The notes beneath the pieces are model-generated. The model was not told where the DNA came from. It searched no databases and saw only the letters and a program-made list of their open reading frames with translations. From Rhabditophanes sp. KR3021 (Eukaryota; Nematoda; Chromadorea; Rhabditida; Alloionematidae): a DNA stretch of 64,000 nucleotides. Position 1 is the first letter of the stretch; every line of letters starts with the position of its first letter. The stretch is from NCBI GenBank assembly GCA_963281155.1, contig CAUJLY010000002.1:1860001-1924000 (forward strand), read 5' to 3'. This document shows, piece after piece, positions 23,854-34,224 of this stretch. The position numbers were made by a program, and so were the translations under genes.

Positions 23854-26602
23854 ATGGTTCAGCATAATATTGAAGGTGCGGTTGTTGAGTCGTCTACTAC
23901 GGCCACCACAACGGCACCCATTCCCATAGATGGCAAACCAAGGGAAGAGAGTGTAGTGTGTTTGGCCGAGTCTTTTAGTAATGGGGAGACAAAGTTAGGG
24001 AGTCTTGAGTCAGATGTTACGTTGATAAGTACTACGACTAATGGAATCATCAATCACCAGACTTTTGAAGGTGATGCCAATGCTCCATTACAAACAGGCC
24101 CAGACGATGAACGATCTTCGTCTACTGATTCAAACGGATTTCCTGTCAAAGACATGGATGCAGTTAAGTTATTTGTTGGACAAGTAAGTATATAACATAA
24201 GTATAACTTCCTCTGCAATTACTTTTAAATACCTGCCACACACATTTCCTATTTCCTGTCTTTTCCCTCTCTAAATGCCTCCAATTTCAGATTCCCCGAA
24301 ATCTCGAAGAAAAGGACTTGCGTGGGATGCTAGACTCTTTTGGCAAAATTTACGAATTCACTATTTTAAAAGACAAGTTTACTGGCATGCACAAAGGCTG
24401 TGCTTTTCTTACTTATTGCCATCGGGACAGCGCAATTAAATGCCAGGCAACTCTTCACGATCAGAAAACTTTACCAGGAGTATGTTTATTTCTTTTTATT
24501 AGGTTGTAGATTGAATTAATGCAAATCAAATTATTTCATAACTCAGTAATTTGGTTGTGTCTTTATGGCAATTTATTCTTATTTAGCCTCATTTACTTAT
24601 TTATAACTTTTCAGATGAACAGAGCTATGCAAGTCAAACCAGCTGATTCTGAATCTCGAGCTAGTTCTCCCAAGTGTTTGGAAGACAAAAAGTTGTTTGT
24701 AGGAATGCTTTCTAAACAACAATCTGAAGAAGATGTCAGAGTAATGTTTTCCGCTTACGGCAAAATCGACGAAGTTACGGTGCTAAGAGGTATTTATAAA
24801 ATTAAATAAGACTAAAATGTATTCTCAATTACATCTTTTAAATTAAAATTTTACCAACCATTTGGCATTTTCGGGTAGAGTTTGTCAAATTTAACTTGCT
24901 TTCCACAATACTCAGTCAATACATACTCCCAGTTCCTTGTAGGTACATTCATCTTTACCACAGTCGTTTTGAATGTAGAACCATCTGGCTTCTTGGTGCC
25001 CTTGATTTCATTCTTTCTTGGAGAGGACACGTTCTTCTTTGACACGGATGTTGTACGTGAAGAGTGTCCGTACATTCTACTGCGAAGAAGTAGCTTTTCT
25101 GGGTAGGCGCAGATTCTCTTACGTAATAAGCTGCTTTGATGAAATCTTGTAAAGTCCAATCATTTAAGGGCTTGTTGATGTTTCTTGGATCCAGTAGAAG
25201 GTAGACGGCATAAAGCATCTTTGGCGACTTAAATTTTAAAAGATTCCAAAATATGGATAATAAAATTAATAATAAACATAACCCATTTAATTTGGAAAAT
25301 GAATCATTAATTGCAGGATCTGACGGCGTTTCAAAGGGCTGTGCATTTGTCAAATATGTCAATAATAATGACGCGCATCGTGCAATTACTGCTTTGCATG
25401 GCTCTAGAACGATGCCAGGTGCTTCCAGTTCATTGGTAGTCAAATTAGCCGATACTGAGAAGGAAAGACAAGTAAGAAGAATGCAGCAAATGGCGTCTCA
25501 GATTGGTATTTTGAGTCCAATTATAAGCGCACAAATGAATGTATACAATCCATCTCCTTATAATCAGGTTCGTTTTTTAATGATACATGACAGCTGCTAG
25601 AGCGGAAGTTCACTGAGGTCACACGCTTTACTTATAATAGTATACATATCGTTTATCCTTTTGATAATTTAATGTATCATTGGTCCCTTTTAGTTAGTGT
25701 CATCCCAACAACTCAATCCGCAAGTAAGTTTGGCAGCTGCTGTGGCTCAAGCTCAACAACAGCAGCAACCAACTGCTCAAGCTTATTATCAATGTCCAGT
25801 TGGCTCAAGTGCAGGTCAACAAAATGGAGTTACTCCAGCAAGTACATTTAGTTGTGGAAGTTCTGTTGCTGCTCAGCAATATTTAAACCAGCAAGCTGCT
25901 GCCGCTGCTGCTGCCCACCATTCTCATTCACAATCCATCTTAGCAGCTCAACAAGCGGCAAGTAATTCTGCAGCCCTATTGGCAGCTAATCAGCATAACT
26001 CCTTGTTATCAGGAAGCCAATCTAATCCAAATGGTAGCAACTTGCAAAATTTAACCAGTTTAGGATTATCCTCCAATTCTGGACCTTCTCACCTAGGAAG
26101 TAATGCAACGTCAGGTAATTTATTGGCTAACTACTCCTACTTGACTAACACTGATCACGCCACATCTATAGGATACCCAGCGGCTGCCAATAATTACACT
26201 AGTCAAATGCTTGCTTTCGATTCTAACCAAGGTAGTATTTATTCGCAAGCTCTTCAACAAGCTATTGTTATGCAGCAAGCAGCTACTTCTGCAGCATACA
26301 TGCCTACTGCTCAAACTCTAGTTGCTCATAAAGAAGGCCCAGATGGATGCAATTTATTCATCTACCACTTACCACAAGAGTTTGGAGACTCTGAGTTAAT
26401 GCAAATGTTTATTCCATTCGGACAAATAATTTCAGCTAAGGTCTTCATTGACAGAGCTACTAATCAGTCCAAATGCTTTGGCTTCGTCTCATACAACAAT
26501 TCAGCCTCAGCCATGGCAGCAATCAGTGCAATGAACGGCTTCCAAATAGGAATGAAAAGACTTAAAGTTCAGATCAAAAGACCGAGAGATAGACCGTACT
26601 AA
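23854..26602 (+). CDS. CELF: CELF/Bruno-family RNA-binding protein
   Basis: Five exons (23854-24183, 24291-24479, 24615-24789, 25317-25567, 25694-26602) encode 617 residues. RRM1 contains [20 protein letters not shown] and [11 protein letters not shown]2 contains [20 protein letters not shown] and [10 protein letters not shown] Gln/Ala/Ser-rich linker follows, then RRM3 with [20 protein letters not shown] and CFGFVSY, ending KRPRDRPY. The 2+1 RRM arrangement and the C-terminal sequence are diagnostic of CELF proteins, which bind U/GU-rich RNA to regulate splicing, decay and translation. The exon joins keep the frame. Intron 3 (24790-25316) is 527 nt and holds an antisense relic. Which of the two metazoan CELF classes it belongs to cannot be decided here. 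Confidence 0.93.
24850..25250 (-). pseudogene. antisense relic coding sequence inside CELF intron 3
   Basis: On the strand opposite CELF, two overlapping frames read as protein. One begins [20 protein letters not shown] and continues with [16 protein letters not shown]; the other continues from [18 protein letters not shown] to a stop near 24851 after [12 protein letters not shown]. Switching between them suggests frameshifts in a former single gene. I cannot name the family. It accounts for most of the excess length of this 527-nt intron. Confidence 0.4.
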
Positions 26603-27312
26603 AGTTGTTCCTCTTTTTCCTATGTGTCTCTTAAAAAGACGTATTTCAGTATGTATATCGGTGCCCTATTCAAACTTTGTGTAATTTTTTCGTAAAGTCT
26701 ATTATTAATTTGAAATTGAATGTGATGCGCGTAAACAACTACACTCAATATATTATATTCACACACTTTTTGTGATCCACAAATTTATGTTTAATTTTTC
26801 CAATCATTTGAAACCATAATTCAACACAACTACTTATTGTATCTTTATATTATCTGTTTAAATCTAGACGACCTCTGTCCAACGAATTGCCACTATCTAA
26901 GAAAACAAAAGATCTATCTTTTCTTTGTTTATATATAATATTGTTGAAGCCGACCATTAAAAGTTTGTTTGTCCGTAATAACAAAAAAACAGACATTCAA
27001 TTGTAAAGTCACAATACTTAATACTTATTTTAATAATAGTGTTGGTGGATATTTTTTGGTATGTTTTCTCTTTGACTCTTTTCTTTTTCATTCAATTATT
27101 AAAGTTCTTAGTTTCACGTAGTCTTTGGTCAATTTTATGTACTGCTTAAGTCTAATATAGTCAATTGTTTTTGTTACGTGTTCATAATTAAGATGCAAGC
27201 TGATCTACATATTCATTTTAATAAATGGATATGACTTCAGTTTTATTGAAACTAGAACTTTCTAAAATTGGTCTTCAAGATTATTAATTAATTTACCTTT
27301 TACAGCTCTCTA

Positions 27313-27825
27313 ATGGAAATGGAGTTTCCAGAAGTGTCTAAATACTCTTTTAATGATCGTAAACCTATGAAGGCTGTTGAAAATAATATGTCAAAAAGTT
27401 ATTCGAATAGAAAGATAGCTTCAACTTATAACATTCCAGCTCGTTCGAATTTAACGGAAGTGAACAGAATAGTTCCTAAATATACTAGTAATCCAATTGA
27501 GCGGAAAATAATTGAACCACCATCTTCTAATAATGTCAACTACAAGTTTCACTCTACTAGTAACAAATTTGTTCCAATCAAGTATATTATCCGATATGAT
27601 GCCCAGCAATATCAAGGAGTGGAGCAAAATTATCCAAACAATTATAATTACCGGCAGGCTGAGGAAACATCTCGTTCATACGAAATTCGTAATAACTATG
27701 GTTGTATAAATTACGAACCTCCAATCAACAGACACATCAATCGCCCTCAGCAATCTTCTAACTTAAGGCAACCAGAACAGTTCAGGTCAAACAATTTCAC
27801 TAAACATCATAGAACAAATGCTTAA
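27313..27825 (+). CDS. hypothetical Asn/Tyr/Arg-rich protein
   Basis: A single open frame encodes 170 residues rich in Asn, Tyr, Ser and Arg with no signal peptide, membrane segment or recognisable domain. The composition suggests a disordered, possibly RNA-associated protein. TTACCTTTTACAG directly upstream looks like a splice acceptor, so an untranslated or unrecognised first exon may exist. The gene follows CELF on the same strand by 700 bp; an extended CELF 3' region cannot be excluded. Confidence 0.45.
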   Translation: MEMEFPEVSKYSFNDRKPMKAVENNMSKSYSNRKIASTYNIPARSNLTEVNRIVPKYTSNPIERKIIEPPSSNNVNYKFHSTSNKFVPIKYIIRYDAQQYQGVEQNYPNNYNYRQAEETSRSYEIRNNYGCINYEPPINRHINRPQQSSNLRQPEQFRSNNFTKHHRTNA

Positions 27826-28092
27826 CTTTTATTATATTTACTTATTTTATTTCATCAAGCATAGTGATGTAAACTAAATGCAGCATTTCACCTCATTCGA
27901 ATAATAATTCTACAAGGAAGAAAGCATCTTTACGACCAATCTGTTATTTTGAGTTCATTCAAAAAACAAAATTTCAAACTTATTCCGGAAACTTGAAAGA
28001 GTCTCTATGATCTCACACTATGTACATAAACAAACATTTTTTAATATTTTATTTTTACACCATTATCTCTTAGTAAAGCATTTCTATAAAAA

Positions 28093-28344
28093 TCATGTAT
28101 TTTGTTTAATGTAATACTTGTAGAACCTGTAGTTTCGCCTTTTGATATATAAACTTAAAAATAATAAGATAACAAGTTGCACTAGGTTTAGCATAAATAA
28201 TAATTTGACAACTTTCCACGGATCTATTTCATTTTCAGGTTGTGTATTTAAGTCGGTTGAATTAAATTGGGAGTCAGCTTGCAATAAATCATTAAATAAG
28301 GCTGATAAGAAAAGATTAATCAAAAATAAATAAAAAACATACAA
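28093..28344 (-). CDS. small type I membrane protein, unknown
   Basis: 83 codons from an ATG at 28344. A signal peptide-like start (MYVFYLFLINLFLSALFNDL) is followed by a short polar segment with an N-glycosylation motif (NST), a membrane segment (VVKLLFMLNLVQLVILLFL) and a short basic tail (KRRNYRFYKYY). This topology is a coherent small single-pass membrane protein, but hydrophobic open frames also arise by chance in AT-rich DNA, so confidence is limited. Confidence 0.4.
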   Translation of the reverse strand: MYVFYLFLINLFLSALFNDLLQADSQFNSTDLNTQPENEIDPWKVVKLLFMLNLVQLVILLFLSLYIKRRNYRFYKYYIKQNT

Positions 28345-29053
28345 GAATTTAATTGTTCATTTCTTTTCCTGGCCATTTCTGCATCATTCAAGCCCCATTC
28401 AATTGGTTGAGTCGGCCTTAACCACATAATTTGATGGAAGCAATGATATATATACTTAACTATTCTGGCCATTCGTCAAAACATATTATCTTTTATATTA
28501 ATAATACTACACTGCTTTAACTCAGGGATCAATACTAGAAGAAGGTTAAATTTTAAAATTTTAATAATAAAAGCCCTAACAAATATATAAATGTAAGGTA
28601 TTAAAATTAATGGCACAATTCGCAATCACGATTTTACACAATAAAGTTGTTTCTTTTTATGCTTAAATGCCAATACTTCATCCCATAAATCTTTTGAACT
28701 ATTCTGGAAACTAGTGGTACGATTGTAATTTCCTCTTTTCTAGTATATGGTCATAAGAAGCAATTGTCAAAATTTGTTTATCATCTTCCTTCGAATTGTT
28801 TTTAAGAATTGATTACACTCATAAGGACAATTATCTGCAGAATCAGCAAGTAAGACATAAATGATTAAATAAGGCAAATAAGAAGAATGAAAATTCATAC
28901 CTAAACAAAATTCAAATTAATCAACCGATAGAAGTAGTTCAAATTTTAAACACAATAAATTTGACACAAATAAGATGTACACTTTTATTTCGAATAAATA
29001 GGAATACAATAATCTTAAAAAGTTACTCAATGAATACGTATAAATGCGTTTCT

Positions 29054-29900
29054 TTAGCCGCTGCTTCTACCCAATTTCTTGAAGCGAGAGACTTGATCAT
29101 AGCAAAACTTGACTACTGCATCCAAACTAGGCAGGATTGGATTGACTCGACTGTCAAAAGAGTAAGTAGAATAAGTTTCACTGCAATCACAATTTTCTTG
29201 GAGACAATTGGAAGGTGAATTAGCTTGCCACAGTGTGAATGATAAACCATGTAGAGTGGAGGGCATTCAGTCGTCTCGTTGAAAGCCATTTCCTTGTCGG
29301 CGATTCGATGGTAGGGAATGAATTGAAGTATCTCTGGAACATAAGTTTCAGATTCAGCAGTTCTTTTGACTCCACGGTAATAGTTGTCGAAAAAAGGTTC
29401 AAGAGACCTTGTCTTTTTGTTCTTATGAACCTTTGGCCTTAATGGTCTATCATGTGGTCTTCCATACTTGCCAAGAATGATGCTTGGACGAAGTTTGATA
29501 GTTCTAACAAAATCTTTGAATAAGGTATCCAAGCACTTGCAAAGGATTTTAAGGCATACTGCTTGTTTCTTCCATTTTGACGGTTGATAACTCTGATGTG
29601 GAGGCATTTGCCATTCTTCATACGATAGACGACAAAAAGAGGAATCTTGTCCGGCTCTTCTGTACATTTTTGACGATCTTCTTTGATATAAATGTTGAAG
29701 GTTCATACTCAGACAGTTGAACATTCAAAACACAGTGCAATTGTTCGTAGAAAGGTTTCATCAACAGGGAAGTGTTAAATTACCGGGACACGGTCTCGTA
29801 GCTTGATGATTCACCTGATAGATGGTCAAGAGAAAGTGGCTTCTTTTGATAGAAAATGCCTTGATTCATGATGAATGGAATAGTGACTGGAATTTATGAA
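29054..29900 (-). pseudogene. frameshifted relic of an unidentified gene
   Basis: Read from right to left, coding-like sequence passes through at least four frames: LSEYEPSTFISKKIVKNVQ, then DKIPLFVVYRMKNGKCLHIR, then LRPSIILGKYGRPHDRPLRP and VPEILQFIPYHRIADKEM, then a last frame from SRVNPILPSLDAVVKFCYD to a stop near 29054. No GT-AG introns join them, so these are frameshifts and the gene is dead. The family is not recognised. It resembles the intron relics elsewhere in the window in its decay, but lies between genes. Confidence 0.5.
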
Positions 29901-30071
29901 TGAAATAACGATTTCAAAAGTCAAGAAATTTGCATTCCACCCGATAGAGCGTTTACGCTTATATTCAAATATGATAAACAAACAAAACTACACAATATTT
30001 TTAAAACGATTTATAAGATGCATCTTATCCATCTTTAACAATTAAAATGAACACAAACAAAACAACAAAAT

Positions 30072-30453
30072 TTATTGTTCGGTTGGCATAGACTTGATAA
30101 TGTCAGAATCTCCTTGGTCGATGACCGAAAGAGTACAGACACGGAAATATTTACCACAAGCAGTTCCCAATTCGATGTTGTTTCCAGTGTATTCATGGAC
30201 TCCGGTCTTGGAGAGCATGGCATAGTATTCGATCTCAGACTTTCTAAATATTTAGACAATTAGTTTAGGCTAATATTTAAGTAATTTACCTGATGGCTGG
30301 AGTGTTGTTAGCGAGAATAACCAACTTTGACTTTCCAGATCTCAAACTCTTCAAAGTTTGCTTGTATCCAAGACAATATTTGCCAGATTTCATGACCATT
30401 CCCAAGCGGGAGTTGATGTTGTCAGAAGACTTCTTGGTTTTCTTTGGGGCCAT
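30072..30453 (-). CDS. RPL30: ribosomal protein L30 (eL30)
   Basis: Exons 30453-30290 and 30243-30072 encode 111 residues. The protein is a clear cytosolic eL30: [76 protein letters not shown], and the end [12 protein letters not shown]. Length and start match the family. It is divergent from the exonuclease-like gene at 30799. Confidence 0.97.
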
Positions 30454-30798
30454 TGTTATATTTATTAAACCTAGAATATAGAACCTTGTTAATAACGCTT
30501 AATAACACATAATAGCACGTAGTGGGTTTTAGTCTAAAAACGATCAAAAAACATTGAAAATAGGTTTGCAGGATGGGCGTAATTTATTTTAATTTTTTAA
30601 TCTTTACCATTCTGCAATAAACAATTATTAAGGCCGTAAGCGGCAAAATTGAAAAACAAGTGCAAAATATTAAAATTTGGAAGAAACCATTTTCCAACAT
30701 TTCTTTCCAAAAGGATCACAGTAAGTGCCTGCACATCATAACTTTTGAACAACGCATCTTGGTAACTTGTCATCATTCTTAACAAATTCATTTCAACC

Positions 30799-32049
30799 AT
30801 GAATAGAGCGTTCAAAAATACCCTTCCCGTTCGTGAAGATGGTTGCTTAACTTTGGATAAAATTAAAGATGGATTTAGTAAGAACCTCTGCAAGGCCGCT
30901 CTTGTCGCTGATCATGTGTATGACCAATTAGTCCACAGAAAATTGTATCATGATAATTTGAAAAAGAATCCTTCCATTACCAATTCTTCTCATCTTGTTG
31001 ATAGAGTTATCATGGAGATCAACATCCTGGGATATCAATATCAGATGCCTATTCCATTTGACAAACGTTACGACTACGATACTTATCCTACTTATACCAA
31101 GTCACGTCCAGGTGATTCAACTCCACCAACTAACTACATTTGTGATTCGAGTGAAAGAATGCTTCTTAAAAATCGTCGTATTAATTACACTGTTAATATC
31201 GCTTTTTTGAATGAGTTGCTTGAAGCTATTGATAGAATCAAAATGTTTTATGCCCAGAAAGCTTGCGTTGTGTTTTTGGATATCAAGACGGCGGTTGGGG
31301 ACCAACACGAAAGACTAACTTACGTCAATGTTAAGATTGACGATATTCTTTATTGCATTCATGTTGACAAAATTGAGCAATCTTCCAAGTTTATTGCCGA
31401 ATTCTTCACCTTCTTGTTGTCACATCCAAACACTTCAATCGTTTGTGTCGAGGCCACCAAGTTGATCAGTAAATTGTTCTTAATGTACCCACGAATTCAA
31501 TTGGAAGAAAACAGCACTGCTGTTATTGTTTGCTTGGTTAATAGAACTAGAAAAATAGTTTTGAATGCCATTAAAAATGGCCAATTCCAATCTTACTACC
31601 CTGATACGTGGCAAAGCATCAAAACTATTATGTTTGACGAAAGAGCCTTCGAATCAGATGACGAAATGAGCATTGTCTCAGACAAAGAAGACTTAAATAA
31701 ACCCAAACCAGCAACCTTCCGAAGCGACAGAAAGATGAATTTCAATGATATCGTCAAACTTCACACAAACCTAACTTTTGACGACAGCGAAGACAACCAA
31801 TTTAGTTGTTGGGGACGCAAACCACTCCGTGAAACTCAAATCTCTGCCATGAAAGCCAAAATCCTTGCTATGATGCTTGTTGACGAAAAATTGAATGAGC
31901 TTTTTTTCTTCTTAATTAATAACTTGTCTATTTATCTTTTAATTGTATTTTTAATTGAAATATTATTTTTTTGTTTAATAAGTACATTTGTAATTAACAT
32001 ATTACTTTTTTGCTTAATAACTACATTTGAACACAATATTTTTGTTTAG
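30799..32049 (+). CDS. 3'-5' exonuclease-fold protein, probably inactive
   Basis: 416 codons in one exon from an ATG at 30799. The central part (CVVFLDIKTAVGDQ, NVKIDDILYCIHVDKI) and the later block GRKPLRETQISAMKAKIL recall the RNase D/Egalitarian-type DEDD exonuclease fold. The expected acidic residues are missing: the first motif reads DIK instead of DxE and the last lacks the Y-x3-D arrangement. A charged linker precedes that block. The last 45 residues are a run of Leu, Ile and Phe-rich hydrophobic repeats, perhaps a translated AT-rich extension or a tail anchor. The fold assignment is an inference from pattern only. Confidence 0.5.
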   Translation: MNRAFKNTLPVREDGCLTLDKIKDGFSKNLCKAALVADHVYDQLVHRKLYHDNLKKNPSITNSSHLVDRVIMEINILGYQYQMPIPFDKRYDYDTYPTYTKSRPGDSTPPTNYICDSSERMLLKNRRINYTVNIAFLNELLEAIDRIKMFYAQKACVVFLDIKTAVGDQHERLTYVNVKIDDILYCIHVDKIEQSSKFIAEFFTFLLSHPNTSIVCVEATKLISKLFLMYPRIQLEENSTAVIVCLVNRTRKIVLNAIKNGQFQSYYPDTWQSIKTIMFDERAFESDDEMSIVSDKEDLNKPKPATFRSDRKMNFNDIVKLHTNLTFDDSEDNQFSCWGRKPLRETQISAMKAKILAMMLVDEKLNELFFFLINNLSIYLLIVFLIEILFFCLISTFVINILLFCLITTFEHNIFV

Positions 32050-32108
32050 TAAATAAATAAATGTATCTTATTAGATTTAATTTTAGTAAATGCCAACATA
32101 ATTGTTAC

Positions 32109-32766
32109 TTATTTTCTAAAGACAGCTCCGTCTCCGAATGTGGTCATGTGGTTTTCTGTAAATGGAGCTTGCTTTTTGGAAAAGTTGACGCAAAATTCAT
32201 CTAAACCTTTGTATTGAACAAATGATACAGTTGGTCCTTCGAACTTTCTAGCGTCCAAAAAGTCAATTTCTCGTTTTGGGTCAGAATTGGTTAGTTTCTT
32301 TAAAGCAAGTTTGTTGTCTCCTTTACTTTCAACAAACGTTTCATCTGATCGCACAATATTGTTTGAAGGAGTATTTCGTTTGATGGGTGCTTTATTCTTG
32401 CTACCTTTCATTCCAAAATCATCAGACTCTATTTCTTTGGATTTTTTGTTAATTTCGCAGGAAGAATCTTGATCTTCACTATTAGAGGGCTTTTTTTCCT
32501 CGCTCTTTTCTTTTTTCAGTTGGATCATTTCCTTCCTCGGTGGCTTCACTTTGTAGATTGACTCCATTTGAAGTGTTTTGATACTTCTTTGCAAATTTAT
32601 TTCCTCTCACATTTATATCTCCCTTCTTCCTATGGTTTTTGTCAGATTCATTATGTGAGCCGCCAGCATGATGATTATCACCAGACCCACTCTCAAGTTT
32701 CGCAGTTTTTGATTGAGCTTGTCCTTTCTTTACTTTTGGAAAGAGTCCATCTTTCCTTTGATTCAT
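32109..32766 (-). CDS. basic, disordered nuclear-type protein, unknown
   Basis: Two exons (32766-32550 and 32509-32109), joined in frame by a 40-nt GT-AG intron with a less usual AAAAAAG acceptor, encode about 205 residues. The first two thirds are Lys, Glu, Ser and Asn-rich and look disordered. The last 50 residues are ordered-looking and include PTVSFVQYKGLDEFCVNF and APFTENHMTTFGDGAVF, probably a conserved C-terminal motif of a family I cannot name. Without the intron the frame is broken. Confidence 0.5.
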
Positions 32767-33043
32767 GATTGAAAGCAAAATGGTATGAAATTAAAATAGT
32801 GTTTCATTTGCAAGTCAAATCATTCTTAAATTTGATTAATTAATATGTAAATACTTGTCTACTAATCATATTTGATCTTTTTAAATCAAGCTGAACTCTC
32901 GACACGACGTTTGTAAACGACAATGAGCGCGTCCTTTTACATCTAATAATACAATTCATCGATATAACCTGTCTAACTAAACCTTAAATAATATTTCAAT
33001 TTATTTAAATATTACCATTAACACTACTAATTTGCATGAGGAG

Positions 33044-34024
33044 ATGTCGGAAGCTGTCGGTAAAGAGAATCATTTAAGTCCTGTAAGTGAAGAACTGGAA
33101 ATTCTGGAAAAAGATGGGTAGGTTGCACATATATCATCATACTCTAATATTTATTAATTTAGAACCAAAAGAAAAATGTGGGTGCTTGATGATTTTGAGA
33201 TAGGCCGATGTTTAGGAAAGGGCAAATTCGGAAACGTTTATCTCGCCAGAGAGAAGCATTCCCGATTTGTTGTTGCACTGAAGGTATTATTCAAAGAACA
33301 AATTGAAAAGTTCCAAGTACGAGTACAAATTAAACGTGAGATCGAAATTCAGTTTCACTTGAGGCACCAAAATATCTTGAGATTGTATGGGTATTTTTAT
33401 GACAACCTTCGGATTTATCTTATTCTTGAGTATGCTTCACGTGGAACTTTGTTTAGTTATCTTCAGTCGAAGAAAACTTTAAAAAATTCGGTCGCAGCTA
33501 AATACTTGTTTCAATTGACTGATGCACTAGATTACTGCCATAACTTGAATGTTATTCATCGAGACATCAAACCAGAAAATCTAATAATTTCCGCCAAGGA
33601 TGACCTTAAGATCGCTGATTTTGGTTGGTCTGTTTACACACCAGATTCGAGGTAATTTATCCGGTTAATTATTTGCATTTATTTATTTTATCTCAGAAGA
33701 CAAACCGTTTGCGGAACTCTTGATTATTTGCCACCAGAGATGATCGGGGGAAAAGACAAAGGGACTTATGACTATACTGTGGACAATTGGGCGGTCGGAG
33801 TGTTGCTGTATGAAATGTTGGTAGGAAAACCGCCATTCGAGCAAGAAGATCAAACAGATACATTGAAAAGTATCGCAAAAGCCAGTTATACAATTCCTGA
33901 ATTTGTTCCACAAGATGCTTCATGGATTATTAATTCACTTTTAAAAGCCATTCCTTCAGAACGTGTGTCTTTGGATGAAGTCAAAAAGTCTGCTTATATT
34001 ACCAAGAATTATGTAAATTCGTAA
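33044..34024 (+). CDS. AURK: Aurora-family mitotic kinase
   Basis: Exons 33044-33117, 33163-33651 and 33697-34024 encode 296 residues. All kinase elements are present: the glycine loop [17 protein letters not shown]-binding lysine in VALKVLFK, catalytic loop HRDIKPEN and DFGWSV. The activation segment [16 protein letters not shown] is the Aurora signature, with the threonine that is auto-phosphorylated. The short N-terminal extension (about 27 residues) resembles Aurora B/C more than A. It lacks a visible KEN or A-box, although VGKENHL is near the start. As a single gene it may cover several Aurora roles. Confidence 0.94.
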
Positions 34025-34224
34025 ACATTCCCTCATGTTCTTTCATTATGACGTAATTTTTTAAAATAAATGTTTTAATACATCTAACACATTTACTTAA
34101 ACTATGGTTAAATATTTAGATCGAAAAAGTTGCGTATGTTATAATTCATTCAAATAAACGCTTATAGTAATATAATTTTATTGGCGAAGAAGATATTAAA
34201 TGTGTAAAATTACAATATACAACT

